Shown here: piece by piece, positions 20,401-35,657 of the stretch
Layout: the number at the start of each line of letters is the position of its first letter
How positions within the stretch are numbered: position 1 is the first letter of the stretch
Notes under the pieces: generated by a model
What the model saw: only the letters and a program-made list of their open reading frames with translations
Databases searched by the model: none
Told to the model about the DNA's origin: nothing
Position numbers and translations under genes: made by a program
Assembly (NCBI GenBank): GCA_016617855.1
Contig: JAECUM010001887.1
Coordinates: 242,756-306,755, forward strand
From: Megalonaias nervosa
Taxonomy: Eukaryota; Mollusca; Bivalvia; Unionida; Unionidae
Direction of reading: 5' to 3'
Length of the DNA stretch: 64,000 nt

Positions 20401-23400
20401 CAATAACATTAGTTCTACATCATATACATGGACCTCATTTTGTCAGTGCCTTGTACATTGATAATGGAACAAAACTATTGAGCTTAGGATAAATAGGTGA
20501 AGAGGTCAAAGTTAATGTGGATGAAAGAAGAAAAATGGTTTCAGCACAATAATTTGAGTTCTTGACTATGTACCGTCACCAAAAAATGTAGATGACTTTC
20601 ATTTTGGGTAAGAAAGAAGCCTACCAATTTAGAGGTCAAAACATTACAAGGTCATAATCACTGTGACTGAAAGAAGAAATATGGTTTCATAACACAAGGC
20701 ATAAATGTGTCTAATTTAGCTGGTAATAAGAATGGCAAAAAATATAATTACAGTTTTACATTCTGAAATTTCTCAAAATGTACTTTCTTAGTTTTGCAAA
20801 TCCGAATTACATGAGCTATGTCATGGGCTCTAAAGCTTGATTACATTTTTCAAAATTGTACTGTAATTTTGACTACATTCCAAGGGTATTAGCATCCTCC
20901 TTACTGCACTCAAAATGAAATGAACCTTATATTCCATAGCATCTTATTGATAAATACAGTTGAAAGACTTCATATTTTTCTCACATTATGATTCCAAATA
21001 TTCAATGACAGAACAGAAACACACATGCAAATGAGTCAAGATGCTTCCCTCGCTGCTCAAATCAGATGCACTTCATGTAGAATTGACACATAAATCCAGT
21101 CCATAATCACAAAATTTAGTAGAATCAACAAAAATATCAAAATCCATTCATTCCAGACCAAATGGAAAAGTTGTTGCAATGTGCATTCATTCAGAATATG
21201 ACTCAAAATTTCAATTTTAAGTAGACCGAAATGACAATATTTTTTAAGTAATGTCAAGCGTCCGACTAAGTTCAAATTTCACAGGGCAGAGTTATGTGCG
21301 CATTAATAATAATGTTGTGTACTGAAGAATCTGTGCTTGTGTATTTAGTTTGTAATACAACATAAATTCATTCACTTTGTTTCTTGTAGCGTATTTTTGT
21401 TTATATAATTAAGCCTCAGGTAGAATAAGAAAATGAGTGTATAATAGAAAGGTTACTGCATTTGTATGGGAAATATGAACTTGTTTGTCAGATGGATATA
21501 CTGCACTCCCAAGGTCATGCAGTATCCATCCAAAAACTCATTCACATTTTCCAACACAAATGCAGTAACCAATAATTCTAGACTGTGTACCTTGATCATA
21601 GCATGTTGAGGGTTTTTACTTAAGGTCCGGAAGAGATCTACTGATTTTGGAGTTAAAAGGTCAAATATTAAGGTCATTTTCACTCAGAAGAAAAGTGGGT
21701 TTTACATCGTAACTTTTGTTCTATAGTAAGTTCCTTGACCAAATTTTGTGAATGGCTTGCACTTACGGTAATAATGAAACCTGTAAATTTTGGGGTCTAA
21801 AGATGACAGGTCACAGTTATGGTAAATCTCTTAAGAAAATAATGGTTTTTGCACCTCAAGATTAGTTCAAGACAGCATAGAGGGCACTGAGTGGCTGAGT
21901 GGTCTAAAGCGCTTACCGTTACGGATTACTGCCATCTCACCTCTGTCTGCATGGGTTCAAGTCTCAGATTCAGCCAGTGTGGGTATGTGAACAAGCTTGC
22001 CAGTAGCTTCTCGTTGATTGGTGTTTTTTCTGGGGGATTTCTGGGTTCTTCCTCCACCATTTATACTGGCTGCCATGTATAACCTATCTTGTGCTGAAAA
22101 ATGGCATTAAACCTTACAACAACAACAACATTAAGGCAGCATACCTTGAGCACAGGTCCAGGTCAGTGAGATCCATTGGTTAGTAATCTCCAGTCAGCTA
22201 TGCCCTGCTAGTGCCTACATGGAGGATTGTCAAATACAGGGTGGTCATATAATGTACTGTTCTTGGTACCCTTGTGTTTGTGTGCTCTCAGCTGAAGCAA
22301 GCCAGTATCTTTTTCAGTGTTACATGGATAGAGATTTTGTTCTCATATAACCAGAACAAAATAATCTCTGTAATACAGAAAAAATGCAAAATGAAAATTT
22401 GCATTTAATTTACTAAATTGACCCCTTCTTTCAGGTGCCTACATTACTGCTTTTTTTTCTTTTTCAAAATATTTCTGGTATTGGAAAGTGTTGCCAACTG
22501 AAGGGATGAATGTCAGAAAACTATCTTGAAAATTAAATAAACCTAAGTTTTTGTACTACTTCTCTTCATTACCTTGGCAATGTTCTGGCAAATAGTTCTT
22601 AAAGTAAGGATGGGAAGTGGGACATTTTTAGCAGTGTGGGCAATTTTTGTAATGAAGCACATTGTTTATGATATAAAGACTGGATACAAAATTTAGCATT
22701 GATCTCATAGAAGTTGAAACAGATAAAAGCACGTTTTTTTGTAAGCTTATCCTACTTTAAATAAACAGGAAAAAATTAAGTGTAATAAATGGAAAATAAT
22801 ATAGATTTCGTGATTATCAGAGAGGCGGGCAGGAGCTGGAAGGGTGCTGAGGGCAGGGCACTGAAGGTGGGGAGGGAATGGAATGCCCCTCTATTTCTGT
22901 CTAGTTGGATCACTGCTTAGTGATTACCACCAAATGATGTTTTTATTCTTAACTGCAAATACAATTAATGATATTTAGAAAATTTTCTCTAGTCACCCAA
23001 CATTTTCTAACCCAAAAATGGCATGTATTTTCATATTTGTGATCAGAAAATGTCCCAAAACAGAAGAGTAGAAGAAGACATTATAATACCACTGGTTCTA
23101 AAATGTTTTTAGATTTATAAAACAAAAATTTAGTTTTTTACAATATCCAAGCATAGGAGATACAGCTGTAATGCTCATTTTCTTTGACATAACAGACTCC
23201 CAGCTTAGCTCATTTTGTCTGTCTTTCCCTGGTCTGTTGCTCTTAGGAAATCAGCTTCTTGCAGAGTTAACCATCATTTCAGCATGTTTCTATGGGAGTT
23301 AGATGCACTGGGTTTAACTGCTGTATTGATTTGATACTGTAATCATACTTTATTAATCACTGTATTGATATGTAATCATACTTTATTACTTTAAGATGCT

Positions 23401-26400
23401 GTTTCATTCATTATCAACTGTCATATTCTTTGTCTTGAGGACTGAGAGAGGTTCATTTAGGCAATGAAACCTGGTATAGCAATCCCTTCTGTATTATGGA
23501 CCTCCCATGTATAAATGCTGGGTCCCAACTGTACAAAATTCAGTACATGTCCTTGAATCTAAAGACCGTTTGTTAATAAAAACCACTTCACAGATGGTTT
23601 TCCATGAGTTGTTGGTATAAACAGCTTTGGCTGTATTGAGATTTGTAACATGTTGACAAGATTTTGATAAAGTGTTTGTTTTATCTTCCAGATTTTATGA
23701 AAATGAAGGAGAGGAACAAAGAGAAAGAGGTATATTGGGGAGTTGAATATTGATGTCATAGAATATTTTGAAATGTTATATTTAAAAAAAGTTGATTGCT
23801 ATTTAATTTTTTTAATTGCTTGTGTACTTCTTAACATCAGGGTTTACAAAGGAGATCATTTGACTATCTCAAAATCACCTACCAGTAATTCTAAAGAAGA
23901 AATATACACATATCTGGTTGTGTGCATTCACATAATATGCCTTAAATTTAGATATGACATCCAGAAGGGTTAATTGGTGTGTCTTTCATTCTTTTAACTT
24001 TCTTTTTCTAGAAGTACTTAAGAACTCAGATATTTTTATGTTGCAGTATAGTTTATCATGTGATTATTAAAAACCCAAGACCAATTAAAAGTGTTCAGGA
24101 CATGTAATACACTGTTTTTCAGTTTTTTAATTAATCACCGAGTTTTATTCAGCTCTTTAGTAAAACAAAATGATGGCTGTTTAAATATTGGGTAGTATAA
24201 ACTTCTGTTTTAATTATGCACATAACTTTGATATGGCTGTAACACATCCAATAACTGATTTTCCTATTACAAGAGTTATGGTTCTTATGAACATTTATCA
24301 AGAGTTATGTCCATTTCAGTAGAATAAAATCCATCATTTCCTTCTGTGAGCCATATAAATGGAATTATAATTCCATGTATTTGCCTTCATAAAACATTGG
24401 CAGCAAATCTGAAGACCATGTAATTAAAAGATCATTGCTTCTAAAAGTGTGAGCACAAACTTTGTTCAGTCATAAAGCAATTTTATTGTTTTGTATTGTT
24501 AATTGCAAATTGCCATATCAGCACTATAAAGATGGTGCATTAATTACCCAATTAGCACTATCAAGTGGGTGCACTAATTGCCCTGTCAGCACTATCAGGC
24601 AGGTGCACTATTTGCCCGATCAGCACTATCAAGCAAGTGCACTATTTGCCCTAATAGCACTGTCAAGCAGGTGCACTATTTGCCCTAACAGCATTATCAA
24701 GAGGGTGCACTAATTACCTATCAGCACTATCAAGAGGGTACACTAATTGCCCTATCGCCAGACACATGACATAAAATCAAGTATTTAATGTCAACACTTT
24801 CCGAGTGTGAATTGATTTTCAGTTTCTAGTGTGTACTGAAACATTTTAAGGTAAGACAGTTTGAATTTGAATATGATATAGAGTGCAATTAGATGACAGA
24901 CATTAAGCGCAAAAGTCTATCGAGATGGCATTGTGCCTGGAAGTCACATGATGCTGACACTGTTGTCACTGATAGTATTGGTTGGTAGTTCATGGATATC
25001 AGCATATGTTAGGGTTTGAATGACAAATGGAGATATGTTACTTGAAGGGAGAACAGCAATTTGTGAATGACATTTTTGGCATGCTGACATTTTTAAAAAT
25101 ATGCTATATTAAACGTCTCACTTATATTTACATCACACAACAGTCTATTATATCAGAATGAATTATACTTGTGTTACTCTCTGTTTTCAGCAAAAGGGAG
25201 TCTGTTACCTAAGCCAATTCACTTTGGTGGAAAGTCAGTGCTAACCATCCGGATTGAGAAGATTGGACTAAAGGATGCCACACAGTACATTGACCCCCGT
25301 ATTCAAGTCTCCGTCAAAGGTAATGTAAATCACAGTTTCAAGAGGGTAACTTTTTTTGGAGAATTTAGCAGACGAAGAGGTCATGAGTTAATTTAAGTTC
25401 ATAACATTTACACTTCACCTCAGAACAATTGCAAAATTTTTACGTCTGAAATATGATGAATGAACCGAGTACGAAGGTGATGATTAATCTGTGTGTACAT
25501 CCGTCTACACCAATAAACTAATACATGAAGAAAAGTAGCATGGACTTTTTCAACTGAATGCTTGGGACATGCAATGTACAATATATACCAGTACAAAATA
25601 CAGTGCTGACCAATTTCTAATTCAAAACTTGGGTTTGTGGTAGGTGAGCCAGGAAACTGGAATCCATAATAACTTAGCATCCTATTTATTTTTGTCTTCT
25701 CTATCTCTCAAACTTAAATAAGTTTTATTTATCAGAGACCTCCATTTGCCTATTTTGGCTTATCCAATTCCATTGAAATGGCCTTACAAGGAAACTTTCT
25801 ATCTGTTCCTTGTTTGAATGTTGCCAGTCAAAGCTGTGAGAGGGTGACTGGAAATTGGCATAGCTTCCATACCAGTTGAGTTACAGAGCTGAAATTTGAG
25901 CCACAGATAGAAAATTGAATTTTGAAAACTCAGAATCTGTATGGTATTTTTCTTTTCACTTCATATAGTAGACTTTAAGCTGGAAGTTGACCACTGTATT
26001 TTCATGCAGTCATATTAGCAGGAAAAAAATTAAAGTGTCATCTTTCTGTTTTGAAACTTTTTGCTCAACAAGCAGAAGATGCTGACTATACTGGATCAGT
26101 GCAGAAGAATATTTGGTCATGTGGCCATTCTAAAATCTATTTTTTAATGATAGAATTTCTTACTATTTAAGAAGTGTAGATGGTGTTGAATTTGGGACTT
26201 TGCTGGACCCAGTGTATCCTGTTTAGCACTGTAGCTATCATTGTCAGTATTACTGGTAAAAATTATCCATAGCATTATGATTTTTGTGCTTGTTTGCCAA
26301 GAATCAGATGTTGTTCTGTCACAAAAGGTGTCAGCATCTAGTTAATTCGTTCTTCACATGTTTTTAGATAAAATCCTCAAACTGATTATTACTCATACAA

Positions 26401-29400
26401 CAAATGCAGATGGTAAAACATATTGTATTGGTTATCTCTGGCACCATTCCCTTGCACAGGTTTATTATAAAATCAAGCTGAATAGGTCATCTCATCACTG
26501 TCAGGTTGTTTGTTGAGATGCGCATGTTTTGTGACATTGCTTTAGAAAGAAGTTGACTGACCAATAAGATGTCCACAGAAAGTGTCATCATTAATTATAA
26601 TCACAGCAACCCACAAAGCACAGAAGTAGCAATTTTATCACAAATTCTCCTTTCTATGTATACAAGTAATATCTGTCTTCCTCTCTACCTATCAAGCTAC
26701 CCATCTATTTGTCAGTTTGTCTATCTGTTTAATGCTGATGGGTAATTTTTACACGTTCTGCTTTATATTTTTACTTCTGTAGTTAGGGATCAAAGAGTAA
26801 TAAACTGTGTCACATGTATGTGCGTACATGTTTAATTTGTTACAAACTTGCCATAAGACTGAGGTTATTATTTTATGATGTCCAGCCATCCTTCCAGCCA
26901 TCTGTTCTTGATTTCATTTCTGCATAATAGCTCAAATCTACCACCATTTACAATTTGCAAACTGTGTGAATGGTATGCCTTTGGGGTATTGAAGAAACCA
27001 ATCAGCTTCAGGGTCAAAATGTCAAATTTCACTGTCATTGATTGAAAGAAGAAAAATAGTTTCTGCACAATAGCTTCAGTTCTGCATTTCAGACTTGAAC
27101 AAAACTTTATGGATGGTTTGCACTTGGGGTAAGGGAAACCCTCATTGATTTCAGAGTCAAAACTTTGTGGATGGCTTGCACTTGGGGTAAGGGAAACCCT
27201 CACTGATTTCAGAGTCAAATCTTTTAAGATCAAGGTCACATTGACTGAAAGAAGAATAATGGTTTCCACAAAACAGTAGTTTTACATAACAGACCCTGGA
27301 CTAAAGTTTTGTGGAAAAGAAAAATGTGTATTGCATTACAACTTTTGTTCCAGACCATGTATTTTTTATGCTTATGGTACTCTTTTTACATCCTGACTTG
27401 ATGTCCAAAACTCTGCTCATGGTACTCTTTTTACATCCTGACTTGATGTCCAAAACTCTGCTCATGGTACTCTTTTTACATCCTGACTTGATGTCCAAAA
27501 CTATGCTCATGGTACTCTTCTTACATCCTGACTTGATGTTCAAAACTATGGTGGCACTCTACAGTTTCGTATTTTGCATAGCGTTAGAATTTTAAAGGAA
27601 AAGAATTTCCCCGGGTTCCTCACTAGTTATACTGACTCTTTAAAAGAGACCTTGTATATCTTAGGTATTGTTCAAAGAACCTTTAATTCCCTTTATTTTG
27701 GTGTATGATTGACGGGTGTAATATGGGTTATAGAGTATACAGCTTGGCCTTACTCCAGATGTGTACCTTTCAAAAAAGTGCTAGCTCCACTTGGACATTT
27801 TCACTTCCTGAACTTAAGAGGTAAATTGTAAAAAAAAAGAGCTGATAACTTTTTTTACATTTTATATATTTGATAATTCATTTATTGCACTTTCAGAAGC
27901 TGGTATTGTCTAATCTGGCAAAATTCATTTTCCCTATTTTAATAGATGCTAAGGATAGTGTACTTTAGACAAATTCAGGCTGATTTTTGGAGCACAAGGG
28001 AGCAGTCATTTTAGTTAGCAGTGTGCTAAGATCATTTACAATTTCCAAAGTACAATATCTAAAGAAATGTCAGCCACATTACATCAAAGTAGCATAGAGG
28101 TATGCCTACATTCTCTCCACTGTGCATGTTTTAAATGCAAACAACTTCACCTTACATATGTCACTCTCTCAAAAGTACATAATAACTGGTGAGTGCCCGC
28201 TATGCTTATGGTATTCTTGTTACATCCTGACTTGATGTCCAAAACTATGCTCATAGAACTCTTGCTACATCCTGACTTGATGATCAAAACTGTTCTCAGT
28301 ATTTTTGCAATAAACAGACTTGATGTTCAAAACTACAATCATGGTGCTCTTGTTACAACCAGACTTGATGTATGAAACTAAGTTCATGGTTCTCTTGTTA
28401 CATCCTGACTTGATGTCCAAAACTATGTTCATAGTACTCTTGTTACAACCAGACTTGACATCCGAAACTGTGCTCATGGTACTGTTGTTACATTCTGACC
28501 TATGTTCAAAACTAATAAATTTAGCTGCAGTTAAAAACTGTGAGTTATGTATTATCAAAATATTGAGCAGTTTGCCAGTTTTACATACATCAGGGGTTCC
28601 TGTTAATTTCTAGAATTGGAAGTTAAAGACTTCCAGTTTTGAAACTAAACATCTCTTCTTTTAACTTAGGATGGCCCACTTGCCAGATTAGTAGATTGAT
28701 ACTATGTGACTTTGTAATGATCTTTCGGTAAACAAATAAACACATAAGCATATCAGTTTGCTATTGTTGATCATTGTCAGATCCATCAGCCATAAAAAAG
28801 ACACAAGACACAAGAGTATCAATTTACACTGCTTTTTGGTAAACATATAAAGCAGTAAAACTCAGTAGACAGATAACTTGATAGATTGATAGATAGAGTG
28901 GTAGGTAGATTGATAGATAGAATGGTAGGTAGATTGATATAGATAGGTGGGTAGGTAGGTATGGACAGATAGTAGTTAAGTAGGTATGTAGTTGGGTTTT
29001 ATAGATAAAACAGTTGATATAGTCAGTGCTTTGTGTGTTGGTATGATTATGATTTATGATCACACATTTTATGAACTACATTCTTACACTATGAAAGTTA
29101 CACAATGAAAGCTAGTTTTAACCTTTCATTATATTAAAAGCATTTCAGTGAACCATTTGATTGCACCTTAAACAAATGACTCAAGAGACAGATTTAGCCA
29201 ATCATCATTGTTGTCACAAAGTGTAGGATGATCTAAGTTAATCATTAGTAATTCTTCGAATTTCAGTCTTGTGAACAACCAAAGTTTTTTTAAAAAATGC
29301 TTTCAAATGGTCAGTTTGTCATTTGTTTATACTAGCAATTCTTCAAAATCTCATTTTTAGTGTTTTATATGTATATAGTAATTTCTCATAAAAAAGGAAT

Positions 29401-29655
29401 ATTTACACATTTTTCAAAAAAGTTAATGGGTTCAACTTATAAGATCAATACTTCATCTACACATGCTATCATCTTTTGAACTGCCATAGTCATGGTGAGA
29501 TTAACAGCTTTTTCTATGGATTATAAGATACGCTGTTAGAAGTCCAATCCAGATTCCTGTTATAATTAATACACTGTTACACTCCCTAATTATAATGCTG
29601 TCCATGGGAGACATGGAGAATACTGCTTTATAGTGAAACTAATGTATAAAGAACT

Positions 29656-29700
<45 letters not shown>

Positions 29701-32700
29701 AAATCTGATCCATGAGCACACCTATCTCATAATAGGAATATTGTTATACTAAAGGGCCTTATAGTGAGGGCGTGTTTTACTAAATGTATTACATATATAC
29801 TTAGCACACAGTGATACATGGTTGCACTTAGGCACATTTGCATTCCTATACATCAGTATATCTATGATTCTTCCAAGAATAAAAAAATAACAAGTTTGAT
29901 TATGGGTAAGTTTGTCATTCAACATTTCATCTTTTAGAACTATTCTGTATCTTGCAGACTCCCAGGGATCAGATCTGACGTCACTTCAAGATACGCCAGT
30001 AGCAATAGCCAAAGAGAACAACTATGTCATCTTTAATATGGATGTTCATATACAGAAATCCATTGATAGTCTTCCCCCAGGCATGTTATCACGTTTAGTT
30101 TATATAATGTAAATCACGGTATTTTTGTGGTCTTTTTGAATATCACCTTTCTTGGCTTGCTGTATGACTTCATTTTCATATATTATTTTTCTTTAACACT
30201 GATAATGCTGATTTCACATGACATGCATTCACATGCTGAGTAGTTTTCACACAACATTCACATGCTGAGTAGTTTTCACATGGCAATGAATCCACAAACT
30301 GAGTTATTTTCGCATGACATACATTCACATGCTGAGTTGTTTTCACATGACATGCATACATATGCTGAGTAGTTTTCACATGACATGCATTCACATTCTG
30401 AGTTGTTTTCACATGACATGCATCCATATGCTAAGTAGTTCTCACATGACATGCATACATGTGCTTTTAAATGACTTACAACCACATGCTGAGTTGTTTC
30501 CACTTGACTTATATCCACAAGCTGATTTGTTTTCACATGACATGCATCCACAAAATGAGTTGTTTTCACATGACATGCATTCACATGCTGAGTAGTTTTC
30601 ACATGATATCAATATGCTGAGTAGTTTTTACATGATATGCATACACAAACTGAGTTGTTTTCACTTAACATGCATTCACTTTCTGAGTAGTTTTCACATG
30701 ACATGCATTCACATGCTGAGTAGTTTTTACACGACATTCACATGCTGAGTAGTTTTCACATGGCAATGAATCAACAAACTGAGTTTTCACATGACATACA
30801 TTCACATGCTGAGTTGTTTTCACATGACATGCATACACATGCTGAGTAGTTTTCACATGACATGCATTCACATTCTGAGTTGCTTTCACATGACATGCAT
30901 CCACAAACTGAGTTTTCACATGACATGCATTCACATTCTGAGTAGTTTTCACATGACATGCATTCACATGCTGAGTAGTTTTCACATGACATGCATTCAC
31001 ATGCTGAGATGCTTTAACATACATGCATCCACATTCTGAGTAGTTTTTTATGACATGCATCCACATTCTGATTAGTTTTGCATGACATGCATCCACATTC
31101 TGAGTAGTTTTACATGACATCAACTTGCTGACTTGTTTTGTAAATGCCTCACCTGCCTATTCTGAATTGTTTTGAGAGCTGATAGAGATTTGACCAAAAT
31201 CACTATTATAGCTATCAAACCAGTAATGTCCAAGAACATTGCATTAAATTTTATCACATTCTTGAATCCATCCATGTTCTTTATATATATATATATATAT
31301 TTTTTTTTTCCATTTACGTCCATTTATAAGTAACATTAAACATTCTATAATGGGATAAGGATAATGAAGTATTTGTCATTCGTTGTACATTAAACAGCAG
31401 TGTCTTGATTTACATAGCGATGGTGATGCTTTCTCAGGTAGAAAGATATATGGGTGGTATATGTTTGCAAATATATCTACAATTACTGAAGCATCCTCTT
31501 TAAACCCAGAGGATTCATACAGAGTCTGGAAAGTTGGGAAAAAGTTTGGAAACAAGTGCTTTTCCAGACCTGGAAAAAGTATGAAAAATAACGATTTGCC
31601 CAAAAGGTCCGGAATTTCAACTTGCTGTGTTTAATTTTTTTGTTGCCTTAACTTGTTTATGTGTTGAGTCAGTGTTTATCTTCACAGGGAATGAATGGTC
31701 ACCTTGTGCAAACTGGTTCAGTGAGGTTGGCAAAACATGTGTGACCTATCACCCACTTTTGATTAGTGGACAATATTTTAAATCAAGTGGATACCACATG
31801 CTCAGTTGTTCATTTGAATTTCATCTGGCATTTCTGGTTTTGGGATGAAGGCCAGGTTGCCACAGTTTTATACCTCTGAATTCCATAGCCATGCCACTGC
31901 AGACTATGTTTAAGGATGCCTGTTCTTCCTTTGGGACACGAGGACTTGTGCAACTTGCAATGGATGTACCAAATGTCAACTGGAAGGTATTGATCACCGC
32001 TTCAAACAGAAAAATACACCCCAATTTATAGGATGGTCAAAGAAATTGGCTTTTTATAGCCCTAAATGGGGGTGGGGGTCAACTTATAGTTGAATCAACT
32101 TATAAGCAACTATATATGATATCACAGATGGGTCTGGAAAAAATTGCAAGCCAGTCTGGAAAATGTCTTGATTTTTTTTTACCAACAGTTTTATGAACCC
32201 TAATACCCAGTATTGAATAATTACATGATTACCCTTTTTAAATTGAAGTTTGGCCCTGATGCCTTGAAGACATGTACAATGGAAAAATGTCAGGTTCTTC
32301 ATAAAAAATAATGAAAAGATGTTGAAACAGTATCATCGTTTAATGTGCAATGTTTAAAATGTGTAGAAAAAAAACATTTTAAATTAGCAACTAAAACAAA
32401 ACAAACAAAAACCAGCTTGCATCATGCAATTCTTAGGTTAAAAAATGGACAGTAGTTAGTAGAATCCCTTATCTAATGCAACAGACTGTCCCAGTGGTAG
32501 TTGTTCCTAAGACAGTTTTTGAGATGTATATTGACTGACCATGAACAAATTGTAACCCTGTCCAACAAGGTTAGGCATCTGTCCATAGCCAGGTCACATG
32601 TTTTGCTGTTTTCACTTACATATGCATTAGGTATACCAACAAACAGTTGAAACTTTTGTAGCATTTAACATTACAGTCTTTGACATACAAAAATGTTATG

Positions 32701-34688
32701 ATGTCCACACCCACCCCAATGAATCAATTTTGATATCATAAAATTTACTTTATTTCATGCAAGATACTCCACATTTTTGAATAGATGTAAGAAGCAGTCT
32801 ATCTTCTTAGACAAGAAAGGGGGAACAAATAGTGTTGACGCTACTGGATCTATACTATAGTAGTACTGCAATGGAAAGTACATGATGAAGAAAGTTTTTT
32901 ATTATATTATATTGAATTCTCATGTAGTACAGTGTGTATTTTTTGTTAACTGATAACAGAAGGTACAGACAATCTGCAACACAAATAATGTATTCATTTC
33001 ACATTGTTGTAAATATATATTTTCCCAGACATATATTGCAACAGAAATTGGTAATAGAACAATTACAAGCAGTTTCCCAGCTTATGTCCACAAAAAAACC
33101 ACTAAACACAAAAGCTAAGATAAACCAGGACTAGTACATATTTGAACAATGGAGAATCTACAAACAAGAGTTCAATAATAAAATAAGTGAAGGAAAAATT
33201 GTCAAAAAATGAGTGAGCTACGTGTCTGTTTTTGATGTTGTCAGGTAGGCATTATAACAGAACAAAAGGATAAGGAGATCTATGTAGTTACACATTTATC
33301 ATACACAGAACCAAATTGTTTTGACCTATTTCTAGACTAGAGACATAGAATTGAAAATATGAGTGGTACAAATCAGTGCCATCTTAGGCCAGATCAAACA
33401 ATATATACAAAATATATTGTATCCCAATGAAATATGCCATGAGAATGTTCTTTCTGGATATTGAACAAGAGATAATCATAATAATAATTATAATAAAAAT
33501 AATTTATGTAAAGAATTAAGAAATATTTTTTTATTTGGTAAATGTTTTCACAGGAATTGCAGATGGGTGATAAAGTGATGCCTGTCTGGAATTTTGATAG
33601 GACTGTATTTGGATGGTTGGATTTTCATTTAGCCCAATGAAAAACTTGTCTCCTTTCCATTGGGATCCCACCATGCCAAAGCTTGTTTTTTTTTTCAAGG
33701 ACACAAGAGTCTGCTGCAAGTACTCATTGCTAAAACAAAAATGTCAAAGAATTGTGTATAAAAAAGCCTCTAGACATGTTTTGAGCTGTCATAAGACAAA
33801 AAGACAAAAATACTGATATTCAGTGTAATTAATTTCATTCTTTAAAAGATCATTTCAAGAAATTATTTTTTGTTAGCATGCTTTAGACCCTATTTTTGTT
33901 TAGTATTAACACCACATTTGTAGGTTTAATTTGTGATTAAAATGCATAATTAAGGTTGAAATTATTTTTTTAATTCTCTTCAATAGTTGATAGACCAATT
34001 CCTTTTTTTGTTGCTAAAGTAAACAACCTTCAACTCCAACTATATATCAATGATTTTATTAATTGGATGGATATAATAATTGGCAATTAAAGAAATGTTG
34101 CATTGCTGACTATTGAAGCTGAAGTATTATACATGTTATTATTTACATTTATGAAGATTAACTTACTATTTGTGTGTGTTATGATTTCACAGTAGTCATA
34201 AACTTTTATGAATAGATCCAAATAGTCCAAGGGCTTTTAATGTTACTCAACAGGTACCTGTAATCCCAGTAGTGCTGTGAAACTGCACTTTTAGCTTTCT
34301 GTCACATCACCATCTTCCCACTCATCATGTATATTCTTCTCTCTCTCACCATCTTTTTTTATCTTCCTCACCAACATTAGCATCATAAAACTCCTCAAAC
34401 CCACTATAAATTTCCTCATCACCCACCAACTCGCACAAGAAAAAAATCTCTATAAGCAACACCTATATTGTTTGTCAGTTTCATCTATTTGCTGAATTTC
34501 TATTTTCTTTTGTCACTAATGCATCATATATATGTTAACATGATAATTATTTGACCATCTCATATGGTAATCATTATAATATTTTTAGTTTAGCATGTAC
34601 TAAATGATTGTCAGAGATTCATCAAAAACTTAAATCACTGTAACAAGACATATTTTTATGGTTACTACATACAGAAGACAGTGTATTG

Positions 34689-34732
<44 letters not shown>

Positions 34733-35348
34733 ATATGCATAGTATGTACACTGTATCAGTGATATACCACGAGATGTATAAATTTTTCATTAAAAGGAAA
34801 CGAAGCTTGCTGAGTTTCCTTTTAATGAAAAATTTATACAACGAGTGGTATATCATTGATACAGCATACATACTGTATATATATTTTATTTATATCACAT
34901 ACAAATACATATATGTGCCCTTTGAACGGAGTTCAGATTTACTACAGGCAGCCGTGTATTGACCTAGTGAATAAACTCCTCACATCTCCGAATGTGTCCG
35001 CTACAAAATGTAGTTCTATGACTTTAATGGCTATTTGTAATCACCTCTGCATATTGATAAGTTGATTGTTTTCTTTTCTTGGTTTCTATTTTTCTCCATA
35101 TTGATTAAATTAATATAACATGCACTTATGATTTAAACATGAAAGATGGTTTTAATGATAAAAGTAGTGCACTAGCAACACTTGGATAGCTACGCCTTTC
35201 ACATACTGGCGCATGGAAATTAATGTGGGATAGAAACTAAGCCAACTGACGAACCAACAAGAGGTAATTAAAATATTTTAATATATTTACAGTTGATCTA
35301 AGCCATTATTCTGCTTTAGCAACAGTACAATCGACCATAAACTCTCTT

Positions 35349-35428
<80 letters not shown>

Positions 35429-35618
35429 CTTCCCCCTGGTCGGTTTGACTTTAAAACTATGTCTCTGTCTCTGGTGTCTGTCTGTCTCTCATCCTTTGGT
35501 CGGTTTGACTTAACTTTTACCATCATTCATAAGTCCAGAGATATCGTGTGATGACACAAAATAAAATCCTCTACGTTCGTCAATCCATAGATTTTAGCCC
35601 GTATCTTGCTACTATGGT

Positions 35619-35657
<39 letters not shown>

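Larger units (their letters stand above)
20210..25190 (+). other. AIDA intron with repeats and a SINE
   Basis: No gene. It holds degenerate copies of a 'GAAAGAAGAAAAATGGTTTC ... TGGCTTGCACTTGGGGTAAG' repeat (about 20225-20690 and 21660-21860, also at 26890-27310), one copy of the palindrome-ended repeat, a SINE and a 34-bp array. Confidence 0.6.
25320..29957 (+). other. AIDA intron with two arrays of one minisatellite
   Basis: No gene. Besides the 45-bp arrays it contains a degenerate dispersed repeat at 26890-27310 and GATAGATTGATA/GGTAGGTAG simple sequence near 28880-28975. Confidence 0.6.

Noticed and set aside
21888..21965. tRNA gene
   Set aside because: A- and B-box are present, but no acceptor stem closes and the sequence continues into a SINE body with a target duplication.
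30176..31123. Repeat protein genes or a CRISPR-like array
   Set aside because: The 33-bp units are contiguous without unique spacers, and open frames occur on both strands because the period is a multiple of three.
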